This document shows, in pieces, positions 49,454 through 61,450 of a DNA stretch of 64,000 bases (positions are counted from its first letter, which is position 1; the number at the start of each line of letters is the position of its first letter). Position numbers and translations under genes: made by a program. The DNA is from Neocallimastix lanati (nom. inval.). Its lineage: Eukaryota; Neocallimastigomycota; Neocallimastigomycetes; Neocallimastigales; Neocallimastigaceae. The stretch lies in assembly GCA_016946835.1 (NCBI GenBank), contig JACVTC010000031.1, forward strand, positions 900,001 to 964,000. The letters are read 5' to 3'. The notes beneath the pieces are model-generated. The model saw only the letters and a program-made list of their open reading frames with translations. It was not told the DNA's origin and did no database searches.

Positions 49454-51290
49454 ATGACAAATAATAAATTAGAAGAGGTATTGAATATTAATGAAATATA
49501 TTAATGATAAAAAGTTAGAACTAATGAATTTTTTTAAAAATTTATTTTCTTAAAAAAAAAAAAAAAAATGAATAATGGAAATACAATATAGAATTCAAAA
49601 TCTATTTCTTTACAAGCAATAACAATTGATGATCCAAGGTTAGTCGGACAAGATAATAATAATAACATTAAATATTTATCTGAAAACAATCAATTTATTA
49701 TAAAATCTATTTAACATTATTATATATCTTATATATAAAATATTATTATTTTATACATTTATATTTATGTTAATTAATATGGAAATTTCTTTATTGAAAA
49801 AAAATATAAAATAAAAAATATATATATTTTAAACATAATAATAATGATAGAAATGAGGCATCAACATCAAATGCAATAGATAGTATAATTAATCTATCAA
49901 ATGAAAGTCGAGCATCTTCACTAAGTAATTTAAATGTTAGTCGTGATACCAGTAACCATCATAGTAAATTATACAATTTTTTTTTTAAAAGGTTCACCAA
50001 AGATAAAAATAATACTCTAAAATATGCAAAATTAGAAAATTCTGTCCAACCAGAAATACAATCATCATCTGTATATGATATAGAAGAAGCAATAGCTTCA
50101 AGTTCCAATCATAGTGCACGTAATTTAGTAAATAAATTAAATAAGAATTTACAAAATAATGTTAATAGATTAATAAATAATCCAAAACCAAAAGAAACCG
50201 TTATTAACCTTAATACTCGTGATGGTGTATTCTCAAATCTAAATGAAAAACCGGAAATTCGTTCAACAAGACTTCCAGTAATTATACAGATTTTTAGAAT
50301 ATTTAATTAATAATAGATTAAAATTATAATAAATATATATTATCTCTATATATTAATATACTATTTCTTTATTCACATTACTCATTTTCAATTTTTTTTT
50401 TATAAATTATTACATTTTACCTTCATACTAAATTTTTTTTTATTATTATAAAACTACCATATAACAAATACATAAAAAAACTTAACTGAAAAAAAAAATT
50501 TAACTAAAAAAAATAATAAAAGACATATTATGAAGTTACAGGTGAATATGCAAATGAATTAGATGATCCAAATATTGAAGTTAGTATAGGACAGGATATA
50601 GATGATTTTGGTGAATTATTAATTAATGATTTACAAGTAGGATCATGGTATAGTTTTTGGGGAACTATTATTGTTTCAGCTGTATTAGAATTTATTGGAT
50701 TTATTTTCACATTTTTCTTAACTTCAACTCATAGTGCAAAAGTAAGAATAGTAATTTAATACATATAAATTATCAGATATTATTACATATTATTACATTA
50801 ATATAATTATCAAATATTATGGTATAATAATACAAAAAAAAAAAAAAAATTATTAATTAATATATATATTGAGTTTATGTAAATAATAATTCATTTATTT
50901 ATTATTATTATTTCATTTTTTTTTTAATAAATCTTAAATGAACAAAAAATTAACATAGGACGGATCAATAGTTGGATTAGGCATAATTCTATATAAATAT
51001 GGTAAATTTTTTTATTCATTTTTCAATAATAAAATTTGTTAAAATAAATAGATGTAAATTATAAGATATATATTTGAAATTAATATATCTAAACGGAATG
51101 TATATGTATATATATATTTACAGCTTTATGTAACGCACCCGTATATGATCTATGGTTCATTATATTCCTAATAGTACTAGGAACAATTTTATGTGTGAAA
51201 GGAACACGTGATTTTAGAAAAACAAAAAGAATAGAAAAGCTTGTAAACAGTGATCCTGAAAGATACCTTGAACCAAATAACAATTATTAA
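49454..51290 (+). CDS. BSD2: Bsd2/Ndfip-like membrane adaptor for NEDD4/Rsp5 ligases
   Basis: Six exons by my reading: 49454-49477, 49592-49638, 49851-50277, 50523-50741, 50959-51001, 51124-51290. Phases are consistent, giving 308 residues. Residues 1-~140 are a polar Ser/Asn-rich cytosolic region. DGVFSNL (148-154) and the following block are typical of Bsd2. An LPTY motif (165-168), split by an intron, fits the LPxY/PPxY signature that binds WW domains of Rsp5/NEDD4. Three hydrophobic segments follow: ~210-233 (ending STHSAK), ~242-256 and ~263-279, then a basic tail. Family members sit in Golgi/endosomes and recruit the ligase to sort membrane proteins such as metal transporters to the vacuole. 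The first exon (eight residues) is the least certain part. Confidence 0.85.
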
Positions 51291-51306
51291 CTATTATTTA
51301 TTACTG

Positions 51307-51347
<41 letters not shown>

Positions 51348-53690
51348 AGTAAATTTTAATATCAGTAATATAACATTATATATATTATAATAAATTATTT
51401 AAATTATATAATTAAAAAAAAAATAAAAATAAAAATAAAACAAAATAAAAAAAAAAAAATTAAAATTTGGAAAATGAAAACATTAAAAAAATAAAAAATA
51501 AAAAAAAAGTGAATATTCAGTTTTATTTTAATGATTAAAATTTTTAAAATATAATATTAATATGAATATATAAAAGATAAGATTGTTAAAAGAAAAGAGA
51601 AAAAAAATGGAAAAAAATATTGCCTTATATAATTCTATTTAATACGAAGTAATGAGAATATATTGTATTATTGTAATATCAATTTGATAAAATAATAGAT
51701 TATTATTTTGATTATTCTCAATTTCGTTATGAAAATGATATAAAATGATATATAAATTTATAATTTTATTTGTAGATAACTGTATAAGTGGTATCATATG
51801 TACTTTTAATAGTTTTATAAAGATTAATACTTTTTTCCTTTTATTTTATTGCTTTTTCTATTACTAATATTACTATTACTATTACTATTATTATTACTAT
51901 TACTATTACTATTACTATTATTATTACTATTACTATTACTATTACTATTACTATTATTATTATTATTACTATTACTATCATTATTACTTTTGCTATTCGA
52001 ATGGACCATTGGTCTGGACTTTCTATCCAAGGTGCAAGGACTCTTCTTATGTTAGTATTAAATAACAAGTTAGAAAACACACAATAGAAAAAAGAAGAAA
52101 CTGAAATTAAATAGAGACGATGACAAAAGTTTTGTGGAAATAAGGAGCAACTTCTTACTATTAATATTACTATTCACTATTACTATTATTATTACTATTA
52201 ATATTTAATGATTAAAGTGCACTAAAATATTATTTTACGTGATTATGTCAATAATTCATTTTATATCGAATTGAAATTGTTTTATTATATTTATATAGCA
52301 TATATTATTTTATGTAGGAATTTGAAAAAAAAAAAAATAAATATAAATATAAATATAAATTATTATTCCTTATCTCACCATATGTTATTTTCTATAAATT
52401 TATTTATTATGCATTGTCTACATATTTGGAAATTATAATTATATCGTGTAACTTTTTAAATAAACAAAAATTATATATTTTTAAAAATTTATGAATTATT
52501 ACAAAGTAACAATTCAAAAGATTTTTTATTTTTTATCATTTATTTTTTACTTCCGGTGTATACAACCCTTTATATTTAGCCTTCCCCTCAAAGCATTGGA
52601 ATATTAAGGTAATCACAACACTTCAGTATGCTTTTGCATTGGTTGATATTGTCCCTGTTGGAAGGTCTTATTGAGTGTTCAGTATTGACGTTTTGATATA
52701 CATATTATTACTAAGAATTTTCTAGTACGCTTTTTCTCAGAGTGCCTCTCCAATTCCTAACTTTTCTTTGAAGCAAGGCCTGTATAACCTAACCCAATGT
52801 GATATATACTAGCTCACTTGGATAAATCAAAATAGAAATAAAATATTGATAGTCAAAAGTATAATAATAATAATAATAATAAAAAAGATGTTGTACTATT
52901 CAAAAAATAATTATTTCATTTATATTTATTATTATATGTTTAATATTAAAATTGAGTGAAAATAAATTTAATAAAATTTATATCTTTAACATATATATAT
53001 ATTTTTTGCTGACATATTTTTTTTTAATTACCTATTGTTAAATATTTTCTATTAATTTTTTCCTATATTATAAAAATTTTAATTAAAATTTAAAATAAGA
53101 AATAAGATTAATACAATATAATAATAATAAAAAAAGAATATTATAAGTATCTTATTATATATTTACATGTTATACATAAAATCTTACTTTCAATTACTTA
53201 TTATTTATTAAAAAATGGATAGATCAAATCCATTAATTAACTTCTAAATAATTGACTTTTTATATGTCCATTACCTGTCTTTTTTTTTTAACAATGTAAA
53301 TTTATTTATTAATTATAAAAAATTTCTTATTATACACTATTTATATTTTGTTGTTTATTATTTTTAATATATTAATTATATAGAATATATTATTATTTAT
53401 TATTTATATAAACTATTTTATTATTTATTACTTTTTTCAATATTTCAATCTTAATTTATTCAGAATTTTCATTGTACCTTCGTATTTTTGAAAATCCAGT
53501 TTATTTTATATAAAGTTAATAATTATTTGATAATTCCTATTTTGACTATGAATCAAAACAAAACATTTTTTTTTACTTATAAATATAATAAATATTATTT
53601 CAAAATAGTATTAAATATATCTATATTGAACAATTTTTATTTACATAAATACACTTTATATTTTCTATTCTATTAACAAACATTACAATT
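51291..53690. other. AT-rich intergenic region with islands
   Basis: Poly-T/poly-A after the BSD2-like stop (51308-51347, could form a stem), a hexanucleotide microsatellite (51858-51995), a short less AT-rich patch (52005-52075) and a larger one at about 52550-52815 (ttccggtgtatacaaccc ... cctaacccaatgtg). The islands have no long frame. Unassigned. Confidence 0.5.
51858..51995. repeat. (TTACTA)n microsatellite
   Basis: About 22 units of TTACTA with TTATTA variants. Leu/Ile/Val/Asn/Ser frames on both strands are artefacts. Confidence 0.95.
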
Positions 53691-53714
53691 ATAGTATAAT
53701 AAAATTAAAAAAAA

Positions 53715-53990
53715 AATGTTAATGTTTGTCAAGGTGGAAATGAAGCCATAGTAAAATATTTAGTTGAATATGGAGCATATGTTAATAAAGTAAATGATCA
53801 CAAGGAAATAGATTATTTTATCTTGTGAAAATAGAAATGAACCTATAGTAAATTAATGGAGCAGATGTCAATAAAAAATAATAGTATAAAATAGGCATAA
53901 TTATTTTATGTCTATGACAATGGAAATGAAACAGTTGTAAAATATTTTGTCGAACAAAGAGCTAATGTCAATAAAGAAAATATTTAACCA
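53715..53990 (+). pseudogene. Ankyrin-repeat gene remnant
   Basis: Plus-strand pieces in several frames: GGNEAIVKYLVEYGAYVNK, NRNEPIVK and NGNETVVKYFVEQRANVNKE. Each is the second half of an ankyrin repeat (G..E.VKYLVE.GA.VN.). Stops and deletions separate them. Ankyrin arrays are protein-binding modules; the parent protein is unknown. Confidence 0.75.
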
Positions 53991-54039
53991 CAGAGTTTAT
54001 AGTCTGGTGGTAATTCTATATAATATTACTCTGTTTAAT

Positions 54040-54240
54040 TAAAATAATTGAATATGAATTTTCACTTTGATAAGCAACAATTAATAGTTTTCCGTAATAC
54101 CAACTTTATTGACATCGAATCCATGTTCAACTAAATATTTTACCATTACTTCATTTCCTCTTTTATAGGCATAAAATAATTGTGCTTTTAAGCTCCTATT
54201 TTCTTTATTGAAATCTTGTTTAATTAAACCACAATAATAC
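54040..54240 (-). pseudogene. Ankyrin-repeat remnant, opposite strand
   Basis: Minus strand: NKENRSLKAQLFYAYKRGNE, then VMVKYLVEHGFDVNKVGITE. About one and a half ankyrin repeats of the same family as 53715-53990 but inverted. A plus-strand scrap (LVENGAVVNKEN, about 54268-54315) follows. Confidence 0.75.
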
Positions 54241-54485
54241 TTAACTCTTAATTAACTTTTATATCATAACCACTTAGTTGAAAATGGAGCAGTTGTCAAT
54301 AAAGAAAATTGAAATAATAAAATAACATTATTTGATGCTTGTCGAAGTTTTTTCCTTAATTAAGAATATCTCTATATAATTTTTTTTCCTATTTTAAATT
54401 AAATTGCTTTTTCATTTTAAAATAAATTATTAATATTCATTTTTATTATTTGATATTTGAAATTAAATAATTAAATTTCTAAAAT

Positions 54486-54496
54486 ATAAATAATAA

Positions 54497-54580
<84 letters not shown>

Positions 54581-54617
54581 AAATAAATAATAAATAATAA
54601 ATAAATAAATAAATAAA
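54486..54617. repeat. (AAAT)n microsatellite
   Basis: Long run of aaat units with a few AAT interruptions near its end. A second run of the same unit lies at 54886-54968. Confidence 0.95.
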
Positions 54618-54911
54618 AATTATTTAATAATTTTAAAGTTTATTATTTATAAAAAATAAAAGAAATACAAAAGAAAATAAATGTAAAGTAAAAATTTGAA
54701 AATATGAGCTATTTGTATAAATCTATGTAGATCATAAAATAATATTGTGGAAAATACGTGTTTAAATAATTATTAATATTGTGATTTATCACATAATGTA
54801 AAAATACATTTTATAATCTACTAATACATAACATAAATTAATATAAAATATAATCATTTTAAATTATAAAGTTAATAAAAAAGTAAATAAATAAATAAAT
54901 AAATAAATAAG

Positions 54912-54966
<55 letters not shown>

Positions 54967-55009
54967 AAAAAAAAATAATCAAATACCATTAAAACATAAC
55001 TTTTTTTTT

Positions 55010-55690
55010 TAAAAAAAAAATTTCAAATTCAAATAAATTTATAAAAAGAAGGAGAAAGTAAAAAAAATTTCAAATTAAATTAAATTTATAAAAAGAAGGA
55101 GAAAGTTTTTGGATTTTTTTATAATTAGATTTAGTTTATATTAAATGAAGTTAAAGCAAAAACTACTTTAGTTATAGAAAATGAAGAAATGATTGGATAA
55201 AATTTTATTTTATTTTTTTTTTTTTTTTTTTTTTTCTTTCAAAGTATGAAAATTCATGTTTTTTATTTTTTTTTTATTGATTTTTTAAATGATATATTAA
55301 ATTGTAAAAACAATCCTATTGTTAACCTTCAGTTAAAGACTTTGAAAAAGAAGGAATTTAAAAACGTATTAAGTTTTATTAAGTTTACTAAAAAATAATA
55401 TTAAATTAGTAACTGTGATAAAAGATAGAATTTAAAACGTATTAAGTTTTATTAAGTTTACTAAAAAATAATATTAAATTAGTAACTGTGATAAAAGATA
55501 GAATTTAAAACGTATTAAGTTTTATTAAGTTTACTAAAAAATAATATTAAATTAGTAACTGTGATAAAAGATAAAGTTTGTCTGAAAATTAAGCAATCAT
55601 TATTAATTTGTATTAGTAATTTAGCCTTTGAATTATATTTTGATGAAAAAATATTAAAAAATTCTGTGAAAAACATTTAAAAAAGAAAAA
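55010..55690 (+). other. Possible decayed gene with repeats
   Basis: A ~48 bp direct repeat (ttataaaaagaaggagaaag at 55039 and 55086) is followed by a 73 bp unit present three times. Translations such as IKQSLLICISNLAFELYFDE (about 55595-55655) look protein-like but match nothing I recognise. Confidence 0.35.
55360..55578. repeat. 73 bp tandem repeat, three copies
   Basis: acgtattaagttttattaag recurs at 55364, 55437 and 55510, period 73, with the copies almost identical. Confidence 0.92.
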
Positions 55691-55801
55691 AAAAATTATA
55701 AAAATTAAGAATAAAAAAAGAATTAATTGTTAATTATTTTCTTGTAATTTATTATTTTTTATATATTATTTGACTATGCTTTACTATGCTATATGTATTT
55801 T

Positions 55802-55846
<45 letters not shown>

Positions 55847-56231
55847 AATTTTTATTATTATTCTTTATTAAAATCCTGTGTTATATGTAATAATAAAAAC
55901 AAATAAATAAACAAATAAATAATAAATAATAAATAATAATATTAATAAATAATAAATAAATAAATAATAAATAATAATAAAATAAATAATAAATAATAAA
56001 TAAATAATAAATAATAAATAAATAATTCATGTATTAATAAATTAAGTATAATATAGAAATAAAAAAATATTAATAAAAATAAAAATAAAAATGTCATAAT
56101 TAAAACTATTAAACATATACATTCATTAATTATATTATTGAATTATTATAACATTTTAATTAAAATTATTGAATCTTTAGATAATTAGGAATAAATTTGG
56201 GTATATTAATTTAAATTATTATAATTACATA

Positions 56232-56274
<43 letters not shown>

Positions 56275-56476
56275 TTGAATGTTATATTTAAATAATACAT
56301 ATATTTATGATTGGAAATAAATAATAATCATAATTTATATATAAAATAAAATAATTAGATTAAAAATATTAATCTAATTATTTCTTTTTATTTTTTTATT
56401 TTTTTTTATAATTAAAAATATATATTTGTACTTTATTTTACATTTTTTAATTTTATTAATTTTATTTTAATTATTC

Positions 56477-56541
<65 letters not shown>

Positions 56542-56863
56542 TTATAATAATAATAATAAATATAATAATAAATATAATAATAATAATAATAATAAAGACA
56601 TAATAATAATAATAAAGACATAATAATATAATAATACAAAATATTAAGAAATATTTCAAAAAACAGACAAACAAATAAATATTAATTATCTAAATACTTT
56701 TATAATAACGTAATTCCTTATCTTTTTAAACGAATAAATTAAAAACATATATATATTCTAAATATATTTATATTAAATATTTATATAATATCTTTATTTA
56801 AAATAATTAATTTTATTTATAATAGTATAATAGTGAATATTTTTTATTTTTTTTTTTTTACAA
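55690..56863. other. Microsatellite-rich region upstream of Hsp70
   Basis: (ATT)n at 55807-55838, AAAT/AAT compound at 55905-56025, (AAT)n at 56240-56270 and 56478-56600. No gene. The last ~150 bp hold the Hsp70 promoter; no heat shock element was identified with confidence. Confidence 0.5.
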
Positions 56864-59080
56864 ATGAGTAATGAAAAAATAATATACGCAGGAATTGATT
56901 TAGGTACTTGTTTTTCAAGTTCATCTATTTATGAAAATGATATTGTACAATTGGTGAAAACAAAAGGGATGGCAAAGGACAATAAACCATCTGTTGTTAG
57001 ATATGATAAAGATGGTAGTACTTTAGTAGGATATGAAGCAAAAATTCAAGCATATAAATATACAAAACAAACAATTTTTAATTCTAAAAGATTAATAGGT
57101 ATATCTTATGATGATAAAATTGTAGAAAAGGTAGCAGAAAGTTCAACAGTTGAAATAATAAATAAAGATAATTTTCCTGTATATAAACTTATTAATAAAT
57201 CAGATGGTGAAGAAATTGGATTGAAGAAACCAAGTGATGTTAGTGTAGATATATTAAAATCCATACGTGAAGATATTGTACATAGTGGAGCATTAGATAA
57301 TGAAACTCCAGAAGTTTATTGTGTTATTACGGTTCCAGCTTATTTCACCCAAGAACAAAGAGCTGAAACCAAGTTAGCAGCAGAAAAGGCAAATTTACAT
57401 GTTTTAGCCTTATTAAATGAACCTTCAGCTGCTATTGTTTATTACGCATATAAAAAGAGAGTAGATCGTGGTAATAATCCACAATCACCAATAAATACAC
57501 CATCTAAAACTTATTTAGTTTGTGATATTGGTGGTGGTACCACAGATCTTACTGTAGCCAAATTTTCAAATGATGAACCAGTAAAAATTATTGGTTATGG
57601 TGGTGATACTTTTTTAGGAGGTGAGGATATTACTGCTGCAATTATGAATTATGTAATAGAACAAACAAAGGAACAATTCAATGTTGATTTAGGAGCATTA
57701 TCAGAAAAGAAACCAAAATTAAGACATCAACTTTATAATAAATGTGAGGAAGCAAAAATACGACTTTCAGGAGGTAAAAGAATGTCTGTTGAAGTTGATA
57801 TATCAGATTTAGGAGGATTTGAAGAAAAAGAAGATGAAGATGAGGATGATGAAGATGAATATTTTATTGAATTAACAGGAGATAAATTTGTTGAGATATG
57901 TAAAGATATATTTGATCGTATCATTACTTGTTTAGATAATTTCTTTGAAAAGTTAAAGGACAAAATTAAAAAAGAAGATATTGATTGTGTTATTATGGTA
58001 GGAGGATCATCTAATATTCCAAGTATTATTGATTTAGTGAAGAACTATTTTAATGGTGAAGTACCTCTTGATCATTCTAGTGATACAGAAGTTGTTGCTA
58101 GGGGGGCTTCTATATATGCAAGTAGTTTAGGTTTGAAAAAAATAACAGAAAAAGAAGAAAATAAAGATGGTGAAAAGGAAAAAGGAAAAGAAGGTGAAAA
58201 GGGAGAGAATGATTCCTCAGAGGATAATACCACTAGTGATAAACAAAATTTGAATAGAGATATTATAGAAGATGTAGTAAGTATGAATCTTGGTGTTGAA
58301 TCCGGTGGTTTATCATTTTCATGTATTATTCCAAGTGGAACTCGAATTCCAACGGAAAAACCATTTAAATGTGATTTTTACACTTCAGTAGATTATCAAA
58401 CTCAACTTTCCTTCAATATTTTTGAAGGTGATAGTTTTTGTGTTTTATTTAATAAGATGATAGGTAGTTTAATTGTTCCAAATATTACTTTAGAATTAGC
58501 AGGTAAAATTTGTGTTAGTGTCATGTTTGAAATTGATGAATCAAATATTCTTCACGCTACAGCATATGAAAAATCAAAAAATGAAAGTGAAGAGAATGGA
58601 GAACATAAGAAATATAGTACCTCTATTAATTATAGAAACAAGGAACAAAGCGATAATACAATGAGTGCTATATGGTCAAAAAAAAATTCATCTGAATTAG
58701 TCAAAGAAATTAAAACAAAGTTTATAGATAAAGAAACTGGTAAATTTAATGAAAAACTTTTCAAGGATGTATTTACTTCAAGAAGAAATCTTAGATATTT
58801 ATATCAGGAATTAAGAGAAAAATTAAAAGAAAAAATTTCAAGTAAAGTTAATGAAATGGATTTAAAATCACCAATTGGATCCAATGATTCTTCTGAATTA
58901 ACAAAATGTAATAATGCTTTAGATGATTCTGTTTATTCCTTTGATGAACTTTATCGTATTATTTGCGTTGAACATTATTCATTATCACATAATATTTCTA
59001 AAATGTTTTCTCCTCCAGAATACTTTAATAAAAACTTTAGAGATTTCGCTTTAATTTATTTGTTAGTACATAATAATTGA
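56864..59080 (+). CDS. Divergent Hsp70-family ATPase
   Basis: Intronless, 738 residues. The nucleotide-binding domain is complete: IDLGTCFSS (11-19), TVPAYFTQEQR (156-166), NEPSAA (185-190), DIGGGTTDLTV (221-231), GGDTFLGGEDI (247-257) and VMVGGSSNIPSI-like (377-388). Two features set it apart from housekeeping Hsp70. One is an acidic run (about 319-333) within the domain. The other is a ~35-residue Lys/Glu/Gly insertion (about 427-463) before the interdomain linker, which reads EDVVSMNLGVESGG instead of DVTPLSLGIET. The beta-domain is diverged, and the C-terminus ends without the cytosolic EEVD or an ER retention signal. It probably still binds ATP; client binding and partners may differ. 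Organism-specific Hsp70 relatives of this kind are cytosolic by default (no signal peptide). Confidence 0.88.
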   Translation: MSNEKIIYAGIDLGTCFSSSSIYENDIVQLVKTKGMAKDNKPSVVRYDKDGSTLVGYEAKIQAYKYTKQTIFNSKRLIGISYDDKIVEKVAESSTVEIINKDNFPVYKLINKSDGEEIGLKKPSDVSVDILKSIREDIVHSGALDNETPEVYCVITVPAYFTQEQRAETKLAAEKANLHVLALLNEPSAAIVYYAYKKRVDRGNNPQSPINTPSKTYLVCDIGGGTTDLTVAKFSNDEPVKIIGYGGDTFLGGEDITAAIMNYVIEQTKEQFNVDLGALSEKKPKLRHQLYNKCEEAKIRLSGGKRMSVEVDISDLGGFEEKEDEDEDDEDEYFIELTGDKFVEICKDIFDRIITCLDNFFEKLKDKIKKEDIDCVIMVGGSSNIPSIIDLVKNYFNGEVPLDHSSDTEVVARGASIYASSLGLKKITEKEENKDGEKEKGKEGEKGENDSSEDNTTSDKQNLNRDIIEDVVSMNLGVESGGLSFSCIIPSGTRIPTEKPFKCDFYTSVDYQTQLSFNIFEGDSFCVLFNKMIGSLIVPNITLELAGKICVSVMFEIDESNILHATAYEKSKNESEENGEHKKYSTSINYRNKEQSDNTMSAIWSKKNSSELVKEIKTKFIDKETGKFNEKLFKDVFTSRRNLRYLYQELREKLKEKISSKVNEMDLKSPIGSNDSSELTKCNNALDDSVYSFDELYRIICVEHYSLSHNISKMFSPPEYFNKNFRDFALIYLLVHNN

Positions 59081-59180
59081 TTAATTCTAAAAAAAAAAAA
59101 GTAAAATTTTAATACTATATATTAATTTTTATTAAATTTACATTACTTAATATAATATTTTATATAGATTACTTCAAACA

Positions 59181-59403
59181 ATGAATCAAAGCACAGAAAT
59201 GTAATTATTATATATAATATAATTTGATATATAGATATAATCTATAAATAACTTTTTATATAAATATAAAAATTATTAAATTAATAATTACTATTATATG
59301 TATATCATACTATACAGTATAATTAATAATAACTCATTTAATGGAATACTACCACCAACTATTGGTCATTTTGAAACATTAACTGTATTGTAAGTATATT
59401 ATT

Positions 59404-59442
<39 letters not shown>

Positions 59443-60723
59443 ATTATATTAATGAAATTTATTATTGATATAAATAAAATTATCTAATATGTAATTTTAA
59501 AATTTAAATATTAAAAAATATATAAAAAATGTATATAATTTGTAATATATAAATTCAATAACTATTAAAGAAATTTATCCTATGATGAATTATCTGGTGA
59601 AATTCCATATTCTATTGGAAAATTAAAGAATCTTGAAATACTGTAAAATATTTAATCTATTATTTATTTATTTATTTATTGTTATTTTTTTCCCTATATA
59701 TATATTATTTTATTGATAAATTAAATTAATATACTTATTTCATAAAAATTAATAACAAAAATTAAATACATCTATGCTGAATAAAAAGTGATTTAAGTTT
59801 TAATTCATTTGAAGGAGATATTCCAGAATCTATATATGAATTAATTAAACTAAAGAAATTGTAAATATAAATTATCTTATTATTTTTATTATTTAAAATG
59901 ATGAATTGACAAATAATTCAATATACTATTATTATGATTTTTTAATTAGGTGCTTAAATAATAATAAATTAACTGGATCAATATCTAGTAAAATCGATCA
60001 ATTGATTAATCTTGAAATATTGTAAGAATTTTTTATAACTATTTTTATATTCTATATTTTTACGTTTTACATTTTTCATTTTTATTTTTAATTTTTTTAT
60101 TTTATTTTATTTTATTTTTTATTTTTTATTGTTTGTTGTTTATGTTTATTTTTTAATAAATTATTTAATAATTATCTTATATATTATTATTATTATTATT
60201 ATTATTGATGATATTCATATTTACTGAAATATATAAAAATATAAATAATTTGAAATGAAAGAATGCTTAATAATAATAAACTTGAATCGGAAATTCCTAT
60301 TTCATTAGAAAAAATACACTTAAAGAAATTGTAATTGCAACAATAATATTATAAATGATATATAATTTTGAATTTTTTAGAATCATTAATTATATTTATT
60401 TAATTAATTTTTATAATTATTCAAAAAAAAAATTTTTTTTTTTTAAATTTTAATTTTATAATAATAAATAGAAATTTAAGTAATAATTCAGTAAAAGGTC
60501 ACCTATCTCAAGGTTATATTGAAAGGTAAATATATATATAAATATTTTTTAAAATTATTAAAAAAATATATAAATTTATTTATTTTATTTTATTTTATTT
60601 TATTTTTTTTTTTTCAAAAAAAATTAATTGTATATATAATATATATTTACCAATAATTAATTCTTTTAAAATAGCTTTGAAAAGGATGCTATTATCCTTG
60701 ATGATTGCAATATACCAAAATAA
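59181..60723 (+). CDS. Short leucine-rich repeat protein, one repeat per exon
   Basis: Eight exons: 59181-59200, 59318-59389, 59571-59642, 59789-59860, 59950-60021, 60262-60330, 60472-60525, 60675-60723, giving 159 residues. Four consecutive exons are exactly 72 bp and one is 69 bp; every intron falls after the second base of a codon. Each exon encodes one ~24-residue LRR of the type LxxNxLxGxIPxxIxxLxxLxxL, e.g. NNNSFNGILPPTIG, DELSGEIPYSIG, FNSFEGDIPESI. The array ends with a short cap (LDDCNIPK). There is no signal peptide or membrane segment, so this could be an intracellular binding protein or a piece of a larger LRR protein that lost its ends. The start lies only 100 bp after the Hsp70 stop; the six-residue first exon is the weakest part. 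Confidence 0.75.
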
Positions 60724-60969
60724 TATATATAAATATATTAAAAAAAAAAAATAAATTAATAAAATAAAAAAAGCAAATAAATAAACTAATAAATAACCAA
60801 AAAAAAAATAATAAAAATAAAAATAAAAAATAAAAAAAATAAAAATTAATAGTTAAAAAGAAAATTACGATTATTATTATAACACAAAACTTAGACTGGA
60901 AATAAATAAATAATAATAAAAATAATTAAAGAAAAAAATATTTATAAATTATTTGTTTAAGTAGATATT

Positions 60970-61005
<36 letters not shown>

Positions 61006-61450
61006 TTATTAAAAACAAAAAAATAATATTTATTTTTATTTCTTTTTTTTATTATTTTATTATCATAATATTAATAATTATTAATAATTATAAACGTATT
61101 AAAAAAACTTTTTTTTTTAAAAAAAAAAGAACAGTTATATATATATTTAAAATAAATAAAAAAGTTAAAATAAATATAAAATTAATAAATTTTATATATA
61201 TATATATATATAAAATGTATAATTATAAAAGATTAAATATTATTTAAAAAATTTTTTTATTTTTATTTTTTTTTTTTTATTTTTTTTTTATTTTAATTAT
61301 TTATAATATGTAAAAAAGTAATATATATTCAAAATATTATTGTTATAATAATATTTCATTGTTTAAATAATTTAATAGGTTTTTTTTTTTTTTTTTATTA
61401 TAATAATTATTTTTTATTTTTATTTTATTTTATTTATTTTTTTTTTAATT
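60724..61450. other. AT-rich region between convergent genes
   Basis: Poly-A near 60974-61002 and many A/T runs. It lies between the 3' ends of the LRR gene and the gelsolin-like gene. No gene. Confidence 0.55.

Noticed and set aside
51824-52080. Asn/Ser, Leu or Ile/Val repeat proteins on both strands
   Set aside because: All three are frames of the TTACTA microsatellite.
56471-56674. Tyrosine-rich minus-strand frame
   Set aside because: Microsatellite (AAT)n.
57733-57963. Ser-rich minus-strand frame within Hsp70
   Set aside because: Antisense of the acidic Glu/Asp run of the Hsp70 gene.
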